Below are positions 17,257 to 27,679 of a DNA stretch of 64,000 bases, piece after piece. The DNA is taken from contig NZ_CP016796.1 in assembly GCF_001895265.1 (NCBI RefSeq), forward strand, positions 1,426,001 through 1,490,000. Direction: 5' to 3'. Each line of letters starts with the position of its first letter. Positions within the stretch are counted from its first letter, which is position 1. Origin of the DNA: Francisella uliginis. Its GTDB lineage: Bacteria; Pseudomonadota; Gammaproteobacteria; Francisellales; Francisellaceae. The position numbers and the translations under genes are program-made. Below the pieces are notes generated by a model, which worked only from the letters and a program-made list of their open reading frames with translations, searched no databases and had not been told where the DNA came from.

Positions 17257-18305
17257 TTTCCATCAACACCAATTAAAAAGTTTTCTATCTTCTGCATTTG
17301 ACTCTTGTATATACATTTTTCTTTTACAATTTTGCTATTTATTTTATAGAAATCGTCTAACTCTATTTCATTCAACAAACTAAGCTTTCTTATAAACTCA
17401 TCTTTAGTCTTAAACAAGTAACCATTAACACCATCTAAAACCCAACTCCTATTAGATACAATATTAGAAACCAAAGGGATTGCTTCATAAGCCATAGCTT
17501 CCAATAACGACAAAGATGAACCATCTGATTTAGTAGCACTTACATACACTTTACTTCTACTAACCATATTAATCATATTGCTATGACTAACTGCTCTATA
17601 AAACTTTATAAATGGATATTTATTTTCTAATCTAATAAATTCAGCTTCTTGGATATGAGGTAATACAAAAACAATATTTAACCTAGATTGTCTAAAATGC
17701 TCTAAATATTCTAATAATAATTCAATTCTAGAATTTTCAACATAATTTCTATTAGATAATATATCTATATCTTTTTTGATTGGTAAGTTATTAAAGACTT
17801 CTATACCATACTGACCTACAAAGACATTATCAATGTTAATACCAAGACATTCTATCTTATCTCTAATTTGATCTGAAACAGCAAAGATCTTATTAGCTTT
17901 CTTTAAAACATATTTATTAACTAAATTTAAAGGTGAATATGTTTTTGGTTTTAGGATATCTGAACCATGACAAACAACACTAAATTCAGCACTTAATCTA
18001 GCCTTCTTCTTTGCAAGTATTGCTATAAGACCCATACTATAGCTAAAGTGTGCATTAATATAGTCTGGCTTAATATCTTTTAGAATTTTTGCTAATTTAT
18101 TTATGGATAGTAAATAATAGTAATTACCTCCAAAAATATTAGATTTTTTATCACTTAAAAAATAAATCTTTTTGCATTTTGTTTTATTCAATTGTGAAAA
18201 GGTAGCTAAGTAAACATCAAATTTTCTATCCACAAACCAATCAACCCATTTAGCTGTATGTACTGAATTAGCATCTGCAACAAAAAAAAATTTTCTAACT
18301 TTCAC
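17253..18305 (-). CDS. Glycosyltransferase (family 4-like)
   Basis: A 350-aa GT-B enzyme: YINAHFSYSMGLIA near residue 97, VCHGSDIL, and a C-terminal SKVYVSATKSDGSSLSLLEAM donor-site segment. It starts with GTG at 18305, backed by an AAGAAGG ribosome site 6 bases upstream, and overlaps the upstream glycosyltransferase gene by 11 bases. Its end overlaps the epimerase start by 4. Donor and acceptor sugars are not deducible. Confidence 0.82.
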   Translation of the reverse strand: MKVRKFFFVADANSVHTAKWVDWFVDRKFDVYLATFSQLNKTKCKKIYFLSDKKSNIFGGNYYYLLSINKLAKILKDIKPDYINAHFSYSMGLIAILAKKKARLSAEFSVVCHGSDILKPKTYSPLNLVNKYVLKKANKIFAVSDQIRDKIECLGINIDNVFVGQYGIEVFNNLPIKKDIDILSNRNYVENSRIELLLEYLEHFRQSRLNIVFVLPHIQEAEFIRLENKYPFIKFYRAVSHSNMINMVSRSKVYVSATKSDGSSLSLLEAMAYEAIPLVSNIVSNRSWVLDGVNGYLFKTKDEFIRKLSLLNEIELDDFYKINSKIVKEKCIYKSQMQKIENFLIGVDGK

Positions 18306-19368
18306 TGAGAACCTTCTTAAAGAATTCTAATCGCTGTTTTTCTTTTATTTTAAAATCTAGGTAACTAACTGCATAATTTCTAGCTTTTAACCTTATTTCT
18401 TTCGAGTTAAAGACTCTTTCAACAAAACTTTGTATTTTTTTATAATCAACATTATTTTCACTATTTTCCAATTTTAGTCCAAATGATTTCACCTCTTGAA
18501 TATCAGTATCTTCATAAGCATATATCATTGGTATTCCACAAGCTAAATACTGCCTAGTTTTTAATGGAGAAGCTTCAAACATATTGTTTTTATATAGAGA
18601 TAAAGTTCCTATTCCTATATCACTTTTTTGTATAACTTCTGTAGCCTCTTGCATATTTAAATAACCAAAGTATTTTAAATTAGAGGTATTTTGACCATCA
18701 TAACCAATTATATTAAAGTCATAATCTTTAAAATATTCAGCCATTTGTAGTATCTTATCAAAACCATGCCATGGCTGATTTGGAGTTGCTATGAATACAA
18801 ATATTGGTCGATTATTATTATTAGCAACACAATTAAATTTATCTGTATTTATGCCATTAGCAATAACTTCAACAGGTCTGTTAAAGCTAGTAAATCTTTT
18901 CTTTAATTCATTACTTACACTAATAAAAGCATTAACATTTTTTAAAATAATATTTCTAGTAAATAAATTATAGCAATATGTAATTTTAGAGTTTAATTTA
19001 TATTCTGAAACATCATCTGAATTTATTTCCATTACTATGGTGTTTTTCTTAAGAATCTTAGTAAAGAAAGGTATGTACAACTGATACCTCATATAAATAA
19101 TATCAAATCTCATCCCTGTAATTAGTTTGTTTATATAAAAACTATTAAACAATAGATTTAAAAAAGTTCCTATCTTTTTAAATTTAAAGTTTGATGGTCG
19201 TAGTTTAGTAATTTTATCAAGTTTACTATCATACATAGTCAATGTTTTTAATGATACTATATAAACATCATGTCCATACTCAGACCACTGTTTAGTTTGC
19301 TGAAGTATCTTATAAACAACACCACTATTTGTACTAATATCATAATTAACTAAATATGCTATTCTCAA
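18295..19368 (-). CDS. Glycosyltransferase (family 4-like)
   Basis: About 357 aa. A TTG at 19368 is preferred as start: it gives the classic first strand (M)RIAYLVNYDISTNSG, lies just after the dehydrogenase stop, and has TTGAGG about 10 bases upstream. Longer frames from 19443 would overlap the dehydrogenase by 74 bases. The C-terminal half has VFIATPNQPWHGFDKIL and SPLKTRQYLACGIPMIYA, typical of GT4 donor-binding domains. The specific sugar is unknown. Confidence 0.82.
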   Translation of the reverse strand: MRIAYLVNYDISTNSGVVYKILQQTKQWSEYGHDVYIVSLKTLTMYDSKLDKITKLRPSNFKFKKIGTFLNLLFNSFYINKLITGMRFDIIYMRYQLYIPFFTKILKKNTIVMEINSDDVSEYKLNSKITYCYNLFTRNIILKNVNAFISVSNELKKRFTSFNRPVEVIANGINTDKFNCVANNNNRPIFVFIATPNQPWHGFDKILQMAEYFKDYDFNIIGYDGQNTSNLKYFGYLNMQEATEVIQKSDIGIGTLSLYKNNMFEASPLKTRQYLACGIPMIYAYEDTDIQEVKSFGLKLENSENNVDYKKIQSFVERVFNSKEIRLKARNYAVSYLDFKIKEKQRLEFFKKVLSES

Positions 19369-19369
19369 A

Positions 19370-20683
19370 TTACAAAACCTCAATATTAGATTTATCAAAT
19401 AAATCAGCAGTTGCATTTTTAGCATCAAAAATAACTTCGGCATTTTTTTGTACTAAGTCATAGTCAAAACTACTATGATTTGCTCCTATAAAAATTAAGT
19501 CAGCACTATTTAAATGACTAGTACTCAAATCTTTTAAGCCAGTTTTTTTAATATTTTTATACTTATATTCGTTAATATACGGATCATAAAACTCAATATT
19601 TGCTCCCATCGAATCAAGAATATCTATGATTTTTAAGATAGGACTTTCTCTATAGTCATCAATATTATTTTTATAGGCAACACCTAGCACTAATATTTTT
19701 GAGCCATTTATAGACTTTTTATATTTATTTAAAACCTTAGAGACTCTTTCCACACAGTACTCTGGCATACGGTCATTAACCATCATAGATGCTTCTATCA
19801 TAGAAGTATGAAAACCAAACTCTCTAGCTTTCCAGGATAAATAATACGGATCCAAAGGTATACAGTGTCCACCTAACCCAGGGCCTGGATAAAATGCCTG
19901 AAAACCAAATGGTTTAGTTTTAGCAGCTTCTACAACCTCCCAATAGTTAATACCCATTCTTTCACTAAGAATCGCCATCTCATTTGCTAGACCAATATTT
20001 ATATTTCTATAAGTATTTTCTAATATCTTCGTCATCTCAGCTACTGCTGGTGTAGATGTCACAAATACATCTCCTTCTAAAACTTGCCTATAAACCTCAG
20101 AAATAATCTCTTTGGCATCTTCACCTATTGCTCCTACTACTTTAGGGGTATTTTTTGTTTTAAATTGCTTATTACCTGGATCAACTCTCTCAGGTGAAAA
20201 ACCTAAGTAAAAGTCTTCTCCACATTTCATCCCAGAACCTTCTTCTAAAATTGGTTTTAGAAGCTCTTCTGTAGTACCCGGATATGTTGTTGATTCAAGT
20301 ACTATCATAGCGCCTTTTTTAAGGTACTTAGCAACTTCTTTTGCAGAATCTCTCACATAACTAATATCTGGTTGTTGATAGGCATCTAATGGTGTTGGTA
20401 CACATAAAGCCACGAAATCAACATTTTTTATAAAGCTAAAGTCATTCGTAGCCTTCAATAAACCACTATCAACGGCCTTTGATAAATCAGAGTCAATAAT
20501 ATCTCCAATATAGTTCTCACCTTTATTAACTTTATCTACTTTGACATCTTGAATATCAAAACCTATAGTTTTAAATCCAACTAAGGCTTTCTCTACAGCT
20601 AAAGGTAAACCTACATAACCTAAACCAACAACTCCTATAGTTATATTTTTAGATTTTATCCTTTTTAATAAACTAGCTTTCAT
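19370..20683 (-). CDS. UDP-N-acetyl-hexosamine 6-dehydrogenase (WbpA/TviB-like)
   Basis: A 437-aa nucleotide-sugar dehydrogenase: NAD motif GVVGLGYVGLPLA at 17-29, central EMTKILENTYRNINI, catalytic Cys274 in PGPGLGGHCIPLDPYYL, and the C-terminal GVAYKNNIDDYRESP block. These features match enzymes oxidising UDP-GlcNAc or UDP-GalNAc to the uronic acid. With the WbpB/E/D/I homologues nearby, the likely product is UDP-GlcNAcA, entering the diacetamido-uronate pathway. The call of the exact hexosamine is inference. Confidence 0.9.
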   Translation of the reverse strand: MKASLLKRIKSKNITIGVVGLGYVGLPLAVEKALVGFKTIGFDIQDVKVDKVNKGENYIGDIIDSDLSKAVDSGLLKATNDFSFIKNVDFVALCVPTPLDAYQQPDISYVRDSAKEVAKYLKKGAMIVLESTTYPGTTEELLKPILEEGSGMKCGEDFYLGFSPERVDPGNKQFKTKNTPKVVGAIGEDAKEIISEVYRQVLEGDVFVTSTPAVAEMTKILENTYRNINIGLANEMAILSERMGINYWEVVEAAKTKPFGFQAFYPGPGLGGHCIPLDPYYLSWKAREFGFHTSMIEASMMVNDRMPEYCVERVSKVLNKYKKSINGSKILVLGVAYKNNIDDYRESPILKIIDILDSMGANIEFYDPYINEYKYKNIKKTGLKDLSTSHLNSADLIFIGANHSSFDYDLVQKNAEVIFDAKNATADLFDKSNIEVL

Positions 20684-20685
20684 AA

Positions 20686-21933
20686 TTATTTTTTAACCTT
20701 TATAAGAATATTTTCTAATCTTTCTGCATGATTTTTAAAGTCAAAACTATTAGCTTGATGTATAGAGTTAGAAATATATTTCTCTTTACTATGACTATCT
20801 AATAAATATATTCTATCAATAGCATTAATTATATTATCTGTAGTTAAAGGATAGACATTCAGTCCACAACCTCTTTTCACTATAAAGTTATTGTCTTCGG
20901 CTGGATTTGTTAATATTATTGGTTTTGCTGATGCCAGATATTCAAATAACTTATTCATTGAAATACCATACTTATATAAGTTTGGCTTATCATCGATAAC
21001 AATAATATTTAAATCTGCTTTTGATATAATTGACGGAATATATTTTTTTTCGACTCTTCCTTTAAACTCTATGTTGCTTAGACTTTTTGATAAACAATAG
21101 TTTTTTAGTTTACTTTCCTCTGAACCTTCACCAAAAATAATAATTTTTATTTTTTTATTTTTAAGCTGTTCTGCAAGATTGACAAGTTCTTTAATCCTGT
21201 TTACTTTCGATATAGTACCTGTATAAACAATTTTAAATAGGTCTGGATTATCTAAATCAGTGTCACTATAAATATACTTTTCTTTATTTTTATTAAATGT
21301 CTCTAAACAAACCCCATTGTTAATATAGTGAACTTTTTCAAGATCTATATCACTATCCCATCCTTTATCTTTGATGTATTGTTTGCCACCTTCTAGAGTA
21401 AACACTATTGCAGCCGCTTTTTTATAACACCATTTTTCTAGCTTATATAACGCTTTTATAATTAGATTCTTATCAGTTAAACGTGAATACTCAACTATAG
21501 AAAGTGGCCATAAATCTCTGACTTCACAAACGCAAGGAATATTCATTTTTTTTGCAATGTGTAAACCAGCATGAAGCGTTGATAGAGGCCCACTAGAAGC
21601 AATAATAATATCTGTGTCTTTAGGTATTATTTTTTTATAACGAAAAAAAAGCTTAAAATAAAAATCTAAAACATTCAGCCATCTTCGCTTAGATTGTACA
21701 GGTTTATATTTTAATGTATTTACAAAAACCCAATCATTATTATTATCATCTTTTAGAGTCTTAGAAATATTCTTACTTGTATTAACAATATAATCACTAT
21801 GATGATCTACATTAGCGCAGACTACTTTTACATTATGACCTTTTCTAGCTAGCTCTCTAGCAAAGTAGTACTGACGCCCACCTTTGCCTTTATAGGCTCT
21901 AGTAGCATAGTGATCTATAATAACTATATTCAT
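20686..21933 (-). CDS. Glycosyltransferase family 4 (WbuB-like)
   Basis: A 415-aa GT4 enzyme opening MNIVIIDHYATRAYKGKGG, a start seen in WbuB-like amino-sugar transferases. HAGLHIAKKMNIPCVCEVRDLWP follows near residue 120, and the C-terminal KYGISMNKLFEYLASAKPI contains the EX7E-type donor site. It is 2 bases upstream of the dehydrogenase start side and 4 bases from galE, so it belongs to the same transcript. Likely adds an amino sugar or uronic acid early in the repeat unit. Confidence 0.86.
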   Translation of the reverse strand: MNIVIIDHYATRAYKGKGGRQYYFARELARKGHNVKVVCANVDHHSDYIVNTSKNISKTLKDDNNNDWVFVNTLKYKPVQSKRRWLNVLDFYFKLFFRYKKIIPKDTDIIIASSGPLSTLHAGLHIAKKMNIPCVCEVRDLWPLSIVEYSRLTDKNLIIKALYKLEKWCYKKAAAIVFTLEGGKQYIKDKGWDSDIDLEKVHYINNGVCLETFNKNKEKYIYSDTDLDNPDLFKIVYTGTISKVNRIKELVNLAEQLKNKKIKIIIFGEGSEESKLKNYCLSKSLSNIEFKGRVEKKYIPSIISKADLNIIVIDDKPNLYKYGISMNKLFEYLASAKPIILTNPAEDNNFIVKRGCGLNVYPLTTDNIINAIDRIYLLDSHSKEKYISNSIHQANSFDFKNHAERLENILIKVKK

Positions 21934-21937
21934 TTTA

Positions 21938-22957
21938 TTAAATATTATTCTCTTTCGCGTAATTTTGCCATCTAACCATATGTTGACAGATATCGTCTAT
22001 ACTTTTTTTTGTTTCAAAACTCAGCTCTTTCTTAGCTTTAGAAACATCTGCAAAACTTGCAGCAATATCACCAGCTCGCCTATCTACTATTTGATAAGGA
22101 ATTTCCTTACCTAATGCTTTTTCATAAGCTTTGACAAGCTCTAATACAGAATAACCATTACCTGAGCCTAGATTATATGCTCGCCAATCAGATTTATCTT
22201 GTGCTAGTTTCTCTAATGCCAAAATATGACCAATTGCTAGATCCACCACATGAATATAATCTCTTACTCCAGTACCATCTCTAGTCTCATAGTCTCCACC
22301 AAAAATACTGAGCTTTGACAACTTACCAGCACCAACTTGCCCAACATATGGCATGAGGTTGTTTGGAATTCCTTGAGGATCTTCACCAATCATACCACTC
22401 TTATGAGCTCCTACTGGATTAAAATATCTTAGACAAGTAATATTAAATTTATTGTTTGCATTCTGAAGATCTTTCAAGATTTCTTCTAATATCAACTTTG
22501 TAGCACCATAAGGATTTGTCGTACTCAGAGGCATATCCTCTGTAAATGGAGGTTCATTATTCATTCCATAAACAGTCGCTGATGAACTAAAAACAAAATC
22601 ATATACTTTATAGTCCTGCATCAGCTCAAGCAAATTTATAGTTCCTTGAATATTATTATGATAGTACTCTAAAGGTTTTTCTACACTTTCACCAACAGCT
22701 TTAAATCCAGCAAAATGTATCACAGCATCAATTTTGTGCTTTTGAAAAATGCTCTCTAAATTAGACTTATGCAAAAGATCTACCTGATAAAAATCAAATT
22801 CTTTACCTGTAATAGCTTTAACTCTATCTACTACAGATACTTTACTATTTGAAAGATTATCTACCACTATCACTTGGTAATCTCTATTTAGAAGCTCTAC
22901 TACAGTATGACTACCTATATAGCCTATTCCACCTGTTACTAATATTTTTTTATTCAT
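21938..22957 (-). CDS. galE: UDP-glucose/UDP-GlcNAc 4-epimerase
   Basis: A 339-aa extended SDR enzyme: ILVTGGIGYIGSHT at the N-terminus, SSSATVYG near residue 124, and the YGATK catalytic pair near 150, followed by GTGVRDYIHVVDL. GalE interconverts UDP-Glc and UDP-Gal (and often the N-acetyl forms), feeding the cluster's glycosyltransferases. It overlaps the sugar-transferase gene by 8 bases. galE next to rpe is also the arrangement in the Francisella capsule-like-complex locus. Confidence 0.95.
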   Translation of the reverse strand: MNKKILVTGGIGYIGSHTVVELLNRDYQVIVVDNLSNSKVSVVDRVKAITGKEFDFYQVDLLHKSNLESIFQKHKIDAVIHFAGFKAVGESVEKPLEYYHNNIQGTINLLELMQDYKVYDFVFSSSATVYGMNNEPPFTEDMPLSTTNPYGATKLILEEILKDLQNANNKFNITCLRYFNPVGAHKSGMIGEDPQGIPNNLMPYVGQVGAGKLSKLSIFGGDYETRDGTGVRDYIHVVDLAIGHILALEKLAQDKSDWRAYNLGSGNGYSVLELVKAYEKALGKEIPYQIVDRRAGDIAASFADVSKAKKELSFETKKSIDDICQHMVRWQNYAKENNI

Positions 22958-24347
22958 AAATATACTCTATATAGTTTTGGTTTTTTACTTCTTTTATTTG
23001 CGTATTCTTAATTTTTTTCTTAGGCAAAAATATACCCAGAACCTTTTTAGAAATTACTCTTACTGTTTCAATAATAATAAGTAAATCAAAGATAAAACTC
23101 CATCTACGAATGTAAATGAGATCTAATTTTAATTTATTTTCAGGCAATGTGTCATAATTAGTAAGAACTTGTGCATATCCAGTAATGCCTGCTTTAACTT
23201 TAGTTCTATAGCTAAATTCAGGGGTATCCTTAGTAAACTCTTCAATTAACTCTTGTCTTTCTGGACGAGGACCTACTATAGACATATCTCCTCTTAAGAC
23301 ATTGAAAAACTGTGGTAACTCATCTATCCATATAGGTCTAATTATTTTACCAACTCTCGTAATTCTATTATCAGATTTAGATGCCCAAACTGCTCCTGTT
23401 TTAGATTCTGCACCTAGTTGCATACTTCTGAATTTTATAAGCTTGAATTTTATATTATCTTTGGTAATTCTTTCCTGTACAAAAAAAGGTGATTTTCTAT
23501 CTTCTAAAAAGATAGCTAAAGCTATTACAAACATTATTGGAAATGTTAATAAAATAAAAAAGCAACTTAGAATAATATCAAAAATTCTTTTTATCACTTG
23601 AGCTTCAAAAGATAATCCAAAGTTTTTAACACTCATTGCTACACTATCCCCCAAAGGTACAAGTATAGCCCCCCATATAGATATTTCATACTTTCTTGGA
23701 ATAAGAACTATTTCGACATTGTATTTACTTAACAATGATAAATCACTATCAGGCATTCTTTTCAAGCCTTTATCTGAAATAAAAACTTTTGTATATCCAT
23801 CAATAATATCTGATAAGTTAACTCCCTTGACATCTAAACTAAGATAACCTGCGACAACTTCTTTAGGCAACTTACAATCTTCTGTTTTTTTAAACATCCA
23901 GCCTCTTTCTTCAGCAAGACCTAAAACTAATATACTGTTCTCTATAGCTCTTCTCATAAGACATCTAAAAAAAACTCTAGATATAGATAATAAAACGACT
24001 TGAATAAAGAAACCAAATAAAATCAAACTTCTTGGAAAAGAAAATCCTCTCAAGAAAAAGGCTAATGCTGTTACGATTATTGTTATTGCACAACAGCATA
24101 AAATTACTTTTAAAATATTTTTTGATTTTGATATTTTTTCTCCATTTGTATACTCAGCAGTTAAAAATACAAATAAAGAGGTTATTATGATAAATATAAC
24201 TAGAAAATCGAAACTACTGAAGTTGCGAGTATTATATTTTAAAAGATGTAACGGTATGGAATAACTTAGCAGAACAGTAACTACTGATGCTATTATTTCT
24301 ACAATCTTTAAAGAAATAAGTGTTCTATTAGACTTTTGCAAGCTCAT
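22950..24347 (-). CDS. Undecaprenyl-phosphate sugar phosphotransferase (WcaJ/WbaP-type initiating transferase)
   Basis: A 465-aa polyisoprenyl-phosphate hexose-1-phosphate transferase. The N-terminal half has about five membrane helices and a CoA-binding-like domain. The C-terminal third is the catalytic core with [45 protein letters not shown] and [10 protein letters not shown]. It loads the first sugar phosphate onto undecaprenyl phosphate at the cytoplasmic face and so starts the repeat unit. ATG at 24347 overlaps rpe by 20 bases; a TTG two codons on with better ribosome-site spacing is an alternative. Confidence 0.93.
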   Translation of the reverse strand: MSLQKSNRTLISLKIVEIIASVVTVLLSYSIPLHLLKYNTRNFSSFDFLVIFIIITSLFVFLTAEYTNGEKISKSKNILKVILCCCAITIIVTALAFFLRGFSFPRSLILFGFFIQVVLLSISRVFFRCLMRRAIENSILVLGLAEERGWMFKKTEDCKLPKEVVAGYLSLDVKGVNLSDIIDGYTKVFISDKGLKRMPDSDLSLLSKYNVEIVLIPRKYEISIWGAILVPLGDSVAMSVKNFGLSFEAQVIKRIFDIILSCFFILLTFPIMFVIALAIFLEDRKSPFFVQERITKDNIKFKLIKFRSMQLGAESKTGAVWASKSDNRITRVGKIIRPIWIDELPQFFNVLRGDMSIVGPRPERQELIEEFTKDTPEFSYRTKVKAGITGYAQVLTNYDTLPENKLKLDLIYIRRWSFIFDLLIIIETVRVISKKVLGIFLPKKKIKNTQIKEVKNQNYIEYIYE

Positions 24348-24996
24348 TCCTCATAGACATTATAGTTTCTTTATAACTTTGAGAATTAAAAATAGCTGAA
24401 CCTGCAACAAAGGCATTTACTCCATAACTTGCAATTTCTGCAATGTTACTTGGATTAACTCCACCATCTATTTCTAATAAAATATCCCTACCTGTAGACT
24501 TTATCCATTGAGAAACCTCTCTAGATTTATCAAGCATATTTGGAATAAACTTCTGACCTCCAAAACCAGGGTTTACAGACATTATCAAAACTCTATCAAT
24601 ATGACTTTCAACATATTTTAGACAATCAATGGTTGTAGCAGGATTTAATGCAAGACCTGCATCAATACCGAATGATTTAATAAGTTGTAAGCTTCTATCT
24701 ATATGCTCACTAGCCTCTGGATGAAACACTATACTACTAGCACCAGCCTTAGCAAAACTTTCAATAAGACTATCTACAGGTTTTACCATAAGATGGACAT
24801 CCATACCTACATCAACCCCATAATCTCTCAATGCTTTTAATACCATCGGTCCAAAAGTAAGATTTGGTACATAATGGTTATCCATAACATCGAAATGAAT
24901 ATTATCAGCTCCAGCGTCTAATACATCTTTTACATCATCACCTAATCTTGCTAAGTTTGCAGATAAAATAGAGGGATTAATTTGAAAGTTCTTCAT
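24328..24996 (-). CDS. rpe: Ribulose-phosphate 3-epimerase
   Basis: A 222-aa TIM-barrel enzyme with the family order [54 protein letters not shown] and LEIDGGVN. It interconverts ribulose-5-phosphate and xylulose-5-phosphate. Positions of the metal-binding His and Asp (HFDVMD, EIDGG) are intact. It is the promoter-proximal gene of the polysaccharide cluster and may share its transcript. Confidence 0.96.
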   Translation of the reverse strand: MKNFQINPSILSANLARLGDDVKDVLDAGADNIHFDVMDNHYVPNLTFGPMVLKALRDYGVDVGMDVHLMVKPVDSLIESFAKAGASSIVFHPEASEHIDRSLQLIKSFGIDAGLALNPATTIDCLKYVESHIDRVLIMSVNPGFGGQKFIPNMLDKSREVSQWIKSTGRDILLEIDGGVNPSNIAEIASYGVNAFVAGSAIFNSQSYKETIMSMRNELAKV

Positions 24997-25127
24997 AAAA
25001 TTTATTTTTTATGTATAAAATAATAAAGATAATTTTAGCATAACAGTATAAAATATTTGAGTAAATAATAGTTTAAAACCATAACAGTTCTAGTTTACAG
25101 CATTTTAAAATAGAGGATAAATACAAA

Positions 25128-26093
25128 ATGAGTCATATAGAGAATGCAAAAAAAACCTTTGAAATGGAAATAACAGCATTAGAAAACCTAAAAGATTCTA
25201 TAGGACAAAGTTTTAAAAAAGCCTGCGATATCATTCTAACTAATAATAAAGGACGAGTGATTATTACAGGAATGGGAAAATCTGGCCATATTGGCAAGAA
25301 AATGGCGGCAACTCTTGCCAGTACAGGAACACCTGCATTTTTTGTTCATCCAGGAGAAGCTGGTCATGGAGATTTTGGTATGATCACATCTAATGATATA
25401 TTAATAGCTATATCAAACTCTGGAAACTCAAGTGAAATAATGGGGTTAATGCCAATGATTAAACACCTGAGCATCCCTATGATCTCAATAACTAGTAATC
25501 CTGATTCACTTATGGCAAAAAATAGTGATATACACTTAAATCTTGGCGTAGATAAAGAAGCTTGCCCATTAAATCTAGCTCCTACATCAAGTACAACAGC
25601 TACTTTAGTCTTAGGAGATGCTTTAGCCATAGCTTTACTTAAAGCAAAGAACTTTTCAGCTGAAGATTTTGCATTCTCACATCCAAGTGGCGCTCTTGGT
25701 AGAAAACTAATATTGAGAGTTGAAAATATTATGCGCAAAGGTTCAGAAATACCTCAGATAAACCCTTCTGATACTATCCGCAAAGCTATACTTGAGATAA
25801 GCAATAAAGGAATAGGCAATACACTTGTCACTTGCCAAGATAGTAAGCTTCTTGGTATATTTACAGATGGTGATTTACGTAGAATTTTTGAATCTGATAA
25901 TTTTGACTCTCATCTGCCTATTTCTAACGTGATGAGTAAGCACCCAAAAGTTATATCAAAAGATGATATGGCAATGACAGCTTTAGAAACAATGGAAAGA
26001 TTTGAAATTATGAGTCTTGCAGTTGTAGACAATGAACATCACGTTTTAGGAGTTGTAACTATGCATGATCTTATTAAATTAGGGCTAAAATAA
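25128..26093 (+). CDS. kdsD: D-arabinose 5-phosphate isomerase (KpsF/GutQ/KdsD family)
   Basis: A 321-aa protein: SIS domain with GMGKSGHIGKKMAATLAS near residue 48, HPGEAGHGDFGM and SNSGNSSEI, then two C-terminal CBS domains from residue about 205. It makes arabinose 5-phosphate for Kdo, hence for LPS core. It is divergent from rpe with 131 bases between, and an AGAGGA ribosome site precedes the ATG. Complete length for the family. Confidence 0.95.
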   Translation: MSHIENAKKTFEMEITALENLKDSIGQSFKKACDIILTNNKGRVIITGMGKSGHIGKKMAATLASTGTPAFFVHPGEAGHGDFGMITSNDILIAISNSGNSSEIMGLMPMIKHLSIPMISITSNPDSLMAKNSDIHLNLGVDKEACPLNLAPTSSTTATLVLGDALAIALLKAKNFSAEDFAFSHPSGALGRKLILRVENIMRKGSEIPQINPSDTIRKAILEISNKGIGNTLVTCQDSKLLGIFTDGDLRRIFESDNFDSHLPISNVMSKHPKVISKDDMAMTALETMERFEIMSLAVVDNEHHVLGVVTMHDLIKLGLK

Positions 26094-26382
26094 TAAATTT
26101 ATATAAAAAAATTATATTTTCATAATTGAATTTAAAACCTAAACAGCTCTTTTTAATATCTATACTAGCTTTAAGTTTATTTAAGTAATCCTTTATTTTA
26201 AGTTTTGAGACTAACGCTTATAAATTAAGACAAAAGATATGATCTTGTTAATATAGCTAACTATAGATAAAAATGTCATGCTGAATTTACTACTTTTATG
26301 CCTAGCAGGCTATAGCGTAATGATCACTTTAGAATTATAACAACTATGACTTAATTAAATTATGGCAAGATGAACTGGCTTT

Positions 26383-26970
26383 TTACTTTTTGATGAATAT
26401 CTTTTTTAACCAATGATCAGCACTCACATATCTTCCACCGCCATATAGGAATAATGTAAATAACATGATAAAATATGTAACAGAAAATTCCATACCACCA
26501 TTTAACATTACAGGATCACCTAAAGCTGTAACATAGTTATATCTATCAGGAAAGTTTTGCGATAACCATACAAATAAATCATTTAACCTTTGTGTAGATT
26601 CTGCAGTTTTATCTGCAATGGCAGGCCAACCATGAGCCCAATGTACCATAGCACCGGCAACACCCATTACAAACATCATCGGAATTGAAACAAGTCTAGT
26701 AAATAGTCCAAAGGCAATACCAATACACCCTATAACCTCCGCAGAAGTTGCCAAGAATGCCATCACCTCTGGAAAAGGCATACCCAAACCACCTTGCGAA
26801 GCCGGAGCACCAAACCATGCTACCGTTGTACTAAATCCTTCAACTTTTGATCTAGCACCTACAAACATTGTAGGCACTAAATATAATCGTATTCCCAACA
26901 AAAGTAAAAAGTCAATGAACTGAAACTTTTGGATAATCTTGTAATATATTTCATATATCCTATTTATCAT
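26383..26970 (-). CDS. DoxX-family membrane protein, last gene of the bufferin-like operon
   Basis: A 195-aa membrane protein with about four helices and the DoxX features RLYLVPTMFVGARSK, EVIGCIGIAFGLFTRL and MVHWAHGW. DoxX proteins commonly end MNIO/RiPP operons (the HvfD position in Haemophilus hvfABCD). It lies 10 bases after the DUF2063 gene stop, with a GGAGCAAT ribosome site. Its function in these systems is not settled; redox or metal-related membrane roles have been proposed. Confidence 0.88.
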   Translation of the reverse strand: MINRIYEIYYKIIQKFQFIDFLLLLGIRLYLVPTMFVGARSKVEGFSTTVAWFGAPASQGGLGMPFPEVMAFLATSAEVIGCIGIAFGLFTRLVSIPMMFVMGVAGAMVHWAHGWPAIADKTAESTQRLNDLFVWLSQNFPDRYNYVTALGDPVMLNGGMEFSVTYFIMLFTLFLYGGGRYVSADHWLKKIFIKK

Positions 26971-26980
26971 AAATTGCTCC

Positions 26981-27679
26981 TTATACTGATAAAGTAATCA
27001 TATTTTGGTTGTGCCAAGAGACTAGACTCTTGATTAACTGTTCTTTATATTTCTTGTCTATTTGTTGAAAATCATCTAAATCAAAAATACTAACACTTTT
27101 TTCTAGTACAGAACTGAGAACTGCAAATTCTAATGGCGATAGCCTTTGATATGAAGTCCTATAATTTACATTGCGATAAATTGCATAGAGAATATTTTGG
27201 TCCGCACTTATTTTTTCATCCAAATCATTTATATCAAATGGTAATGATATAAAAGTTAATGTTGGATTTGATTCTATGTTTTTTATATCTTTAAAATTTA
27301 AATTTTTAGCAATTTCTATATTCTTAAAAACTTTAGATTCATCTATCTCTATAGAAAAAAGCAGCCACTCGAACTCTATTAACTTAGACAGTCCTTCACT
27401 CATTTCCACATGCCTTGAAGATTCTAATATCCCTGTAGCAATCTGATGAAATGCTGGTTCTGATGCAATGTTATCCTCAAAGAAAACTTTTAAGATAGCA
27501 TTCTTCAACTCTTGAGATGCATGAATATTAAAATAAGGAAAAGTGTTCTCCAAAACACTCGAAATATTACCTACTATGAACTCACGATACATTTGTATCT
27601 TATCATCAGTTGAGCTACCATAACGGATAGCATGAGTAAAGTTTTGCATTTTACTTTTTATAGATTCTGATATATTCAT
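26981..27679 (-). CDS. bufC: DUF2063 (HvfC/BufC) partner of the MNIO enzyme
   Basis: A 232-aa protein whose N-terminal half carries the DUF2063 pattern YREFIVGNISSVLENTFPYF and EPAFHQIATGILES. In characterised systems this protein forms a complex with the DUF692/MNIO enzyme and presents the precursor peptide. Its ATG overlaps the upstream MNIO stop as ATGA, showing tight coupling. No signal peptide, so it acts in the cytoplasm before export of the peptide. Confidence 0.9.
   Translation of the reverse strand: MNISESIKSKMQNFTHAIRYGSSTDDKIQMYREFIVGNISSVLENTFPYFNIHASQELKNAILKVFFEDNIASEPAFHQIATGILESSRHVEMSEGLSKLIEFEWLLFSIEIDESKVFKNIEIAKNLNFKDIKNIESNPTLTFISLPFDINDLDEKISADQNILYAIYRNVNYRTSYQRLSPLEFAVLSSVLEKSVSIFDLDDFQQIDKKYKEQLIKSLVSWHNQNMITLSV

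Noticed and set aside
19369-19443. Long start for the glycosyltransferase at 18295
   Set aside because: It would overlap the dehydrogenase gene by 74 bases; TTG at 19368 has a ribosome site and gives the conserved first strand.
26094-26382. Possible gene or RNA between kdsD and the DoxX gene
   Set aside because: AT-rich 289-base spacer without a supported frame, tRNA, or strong hairpin.
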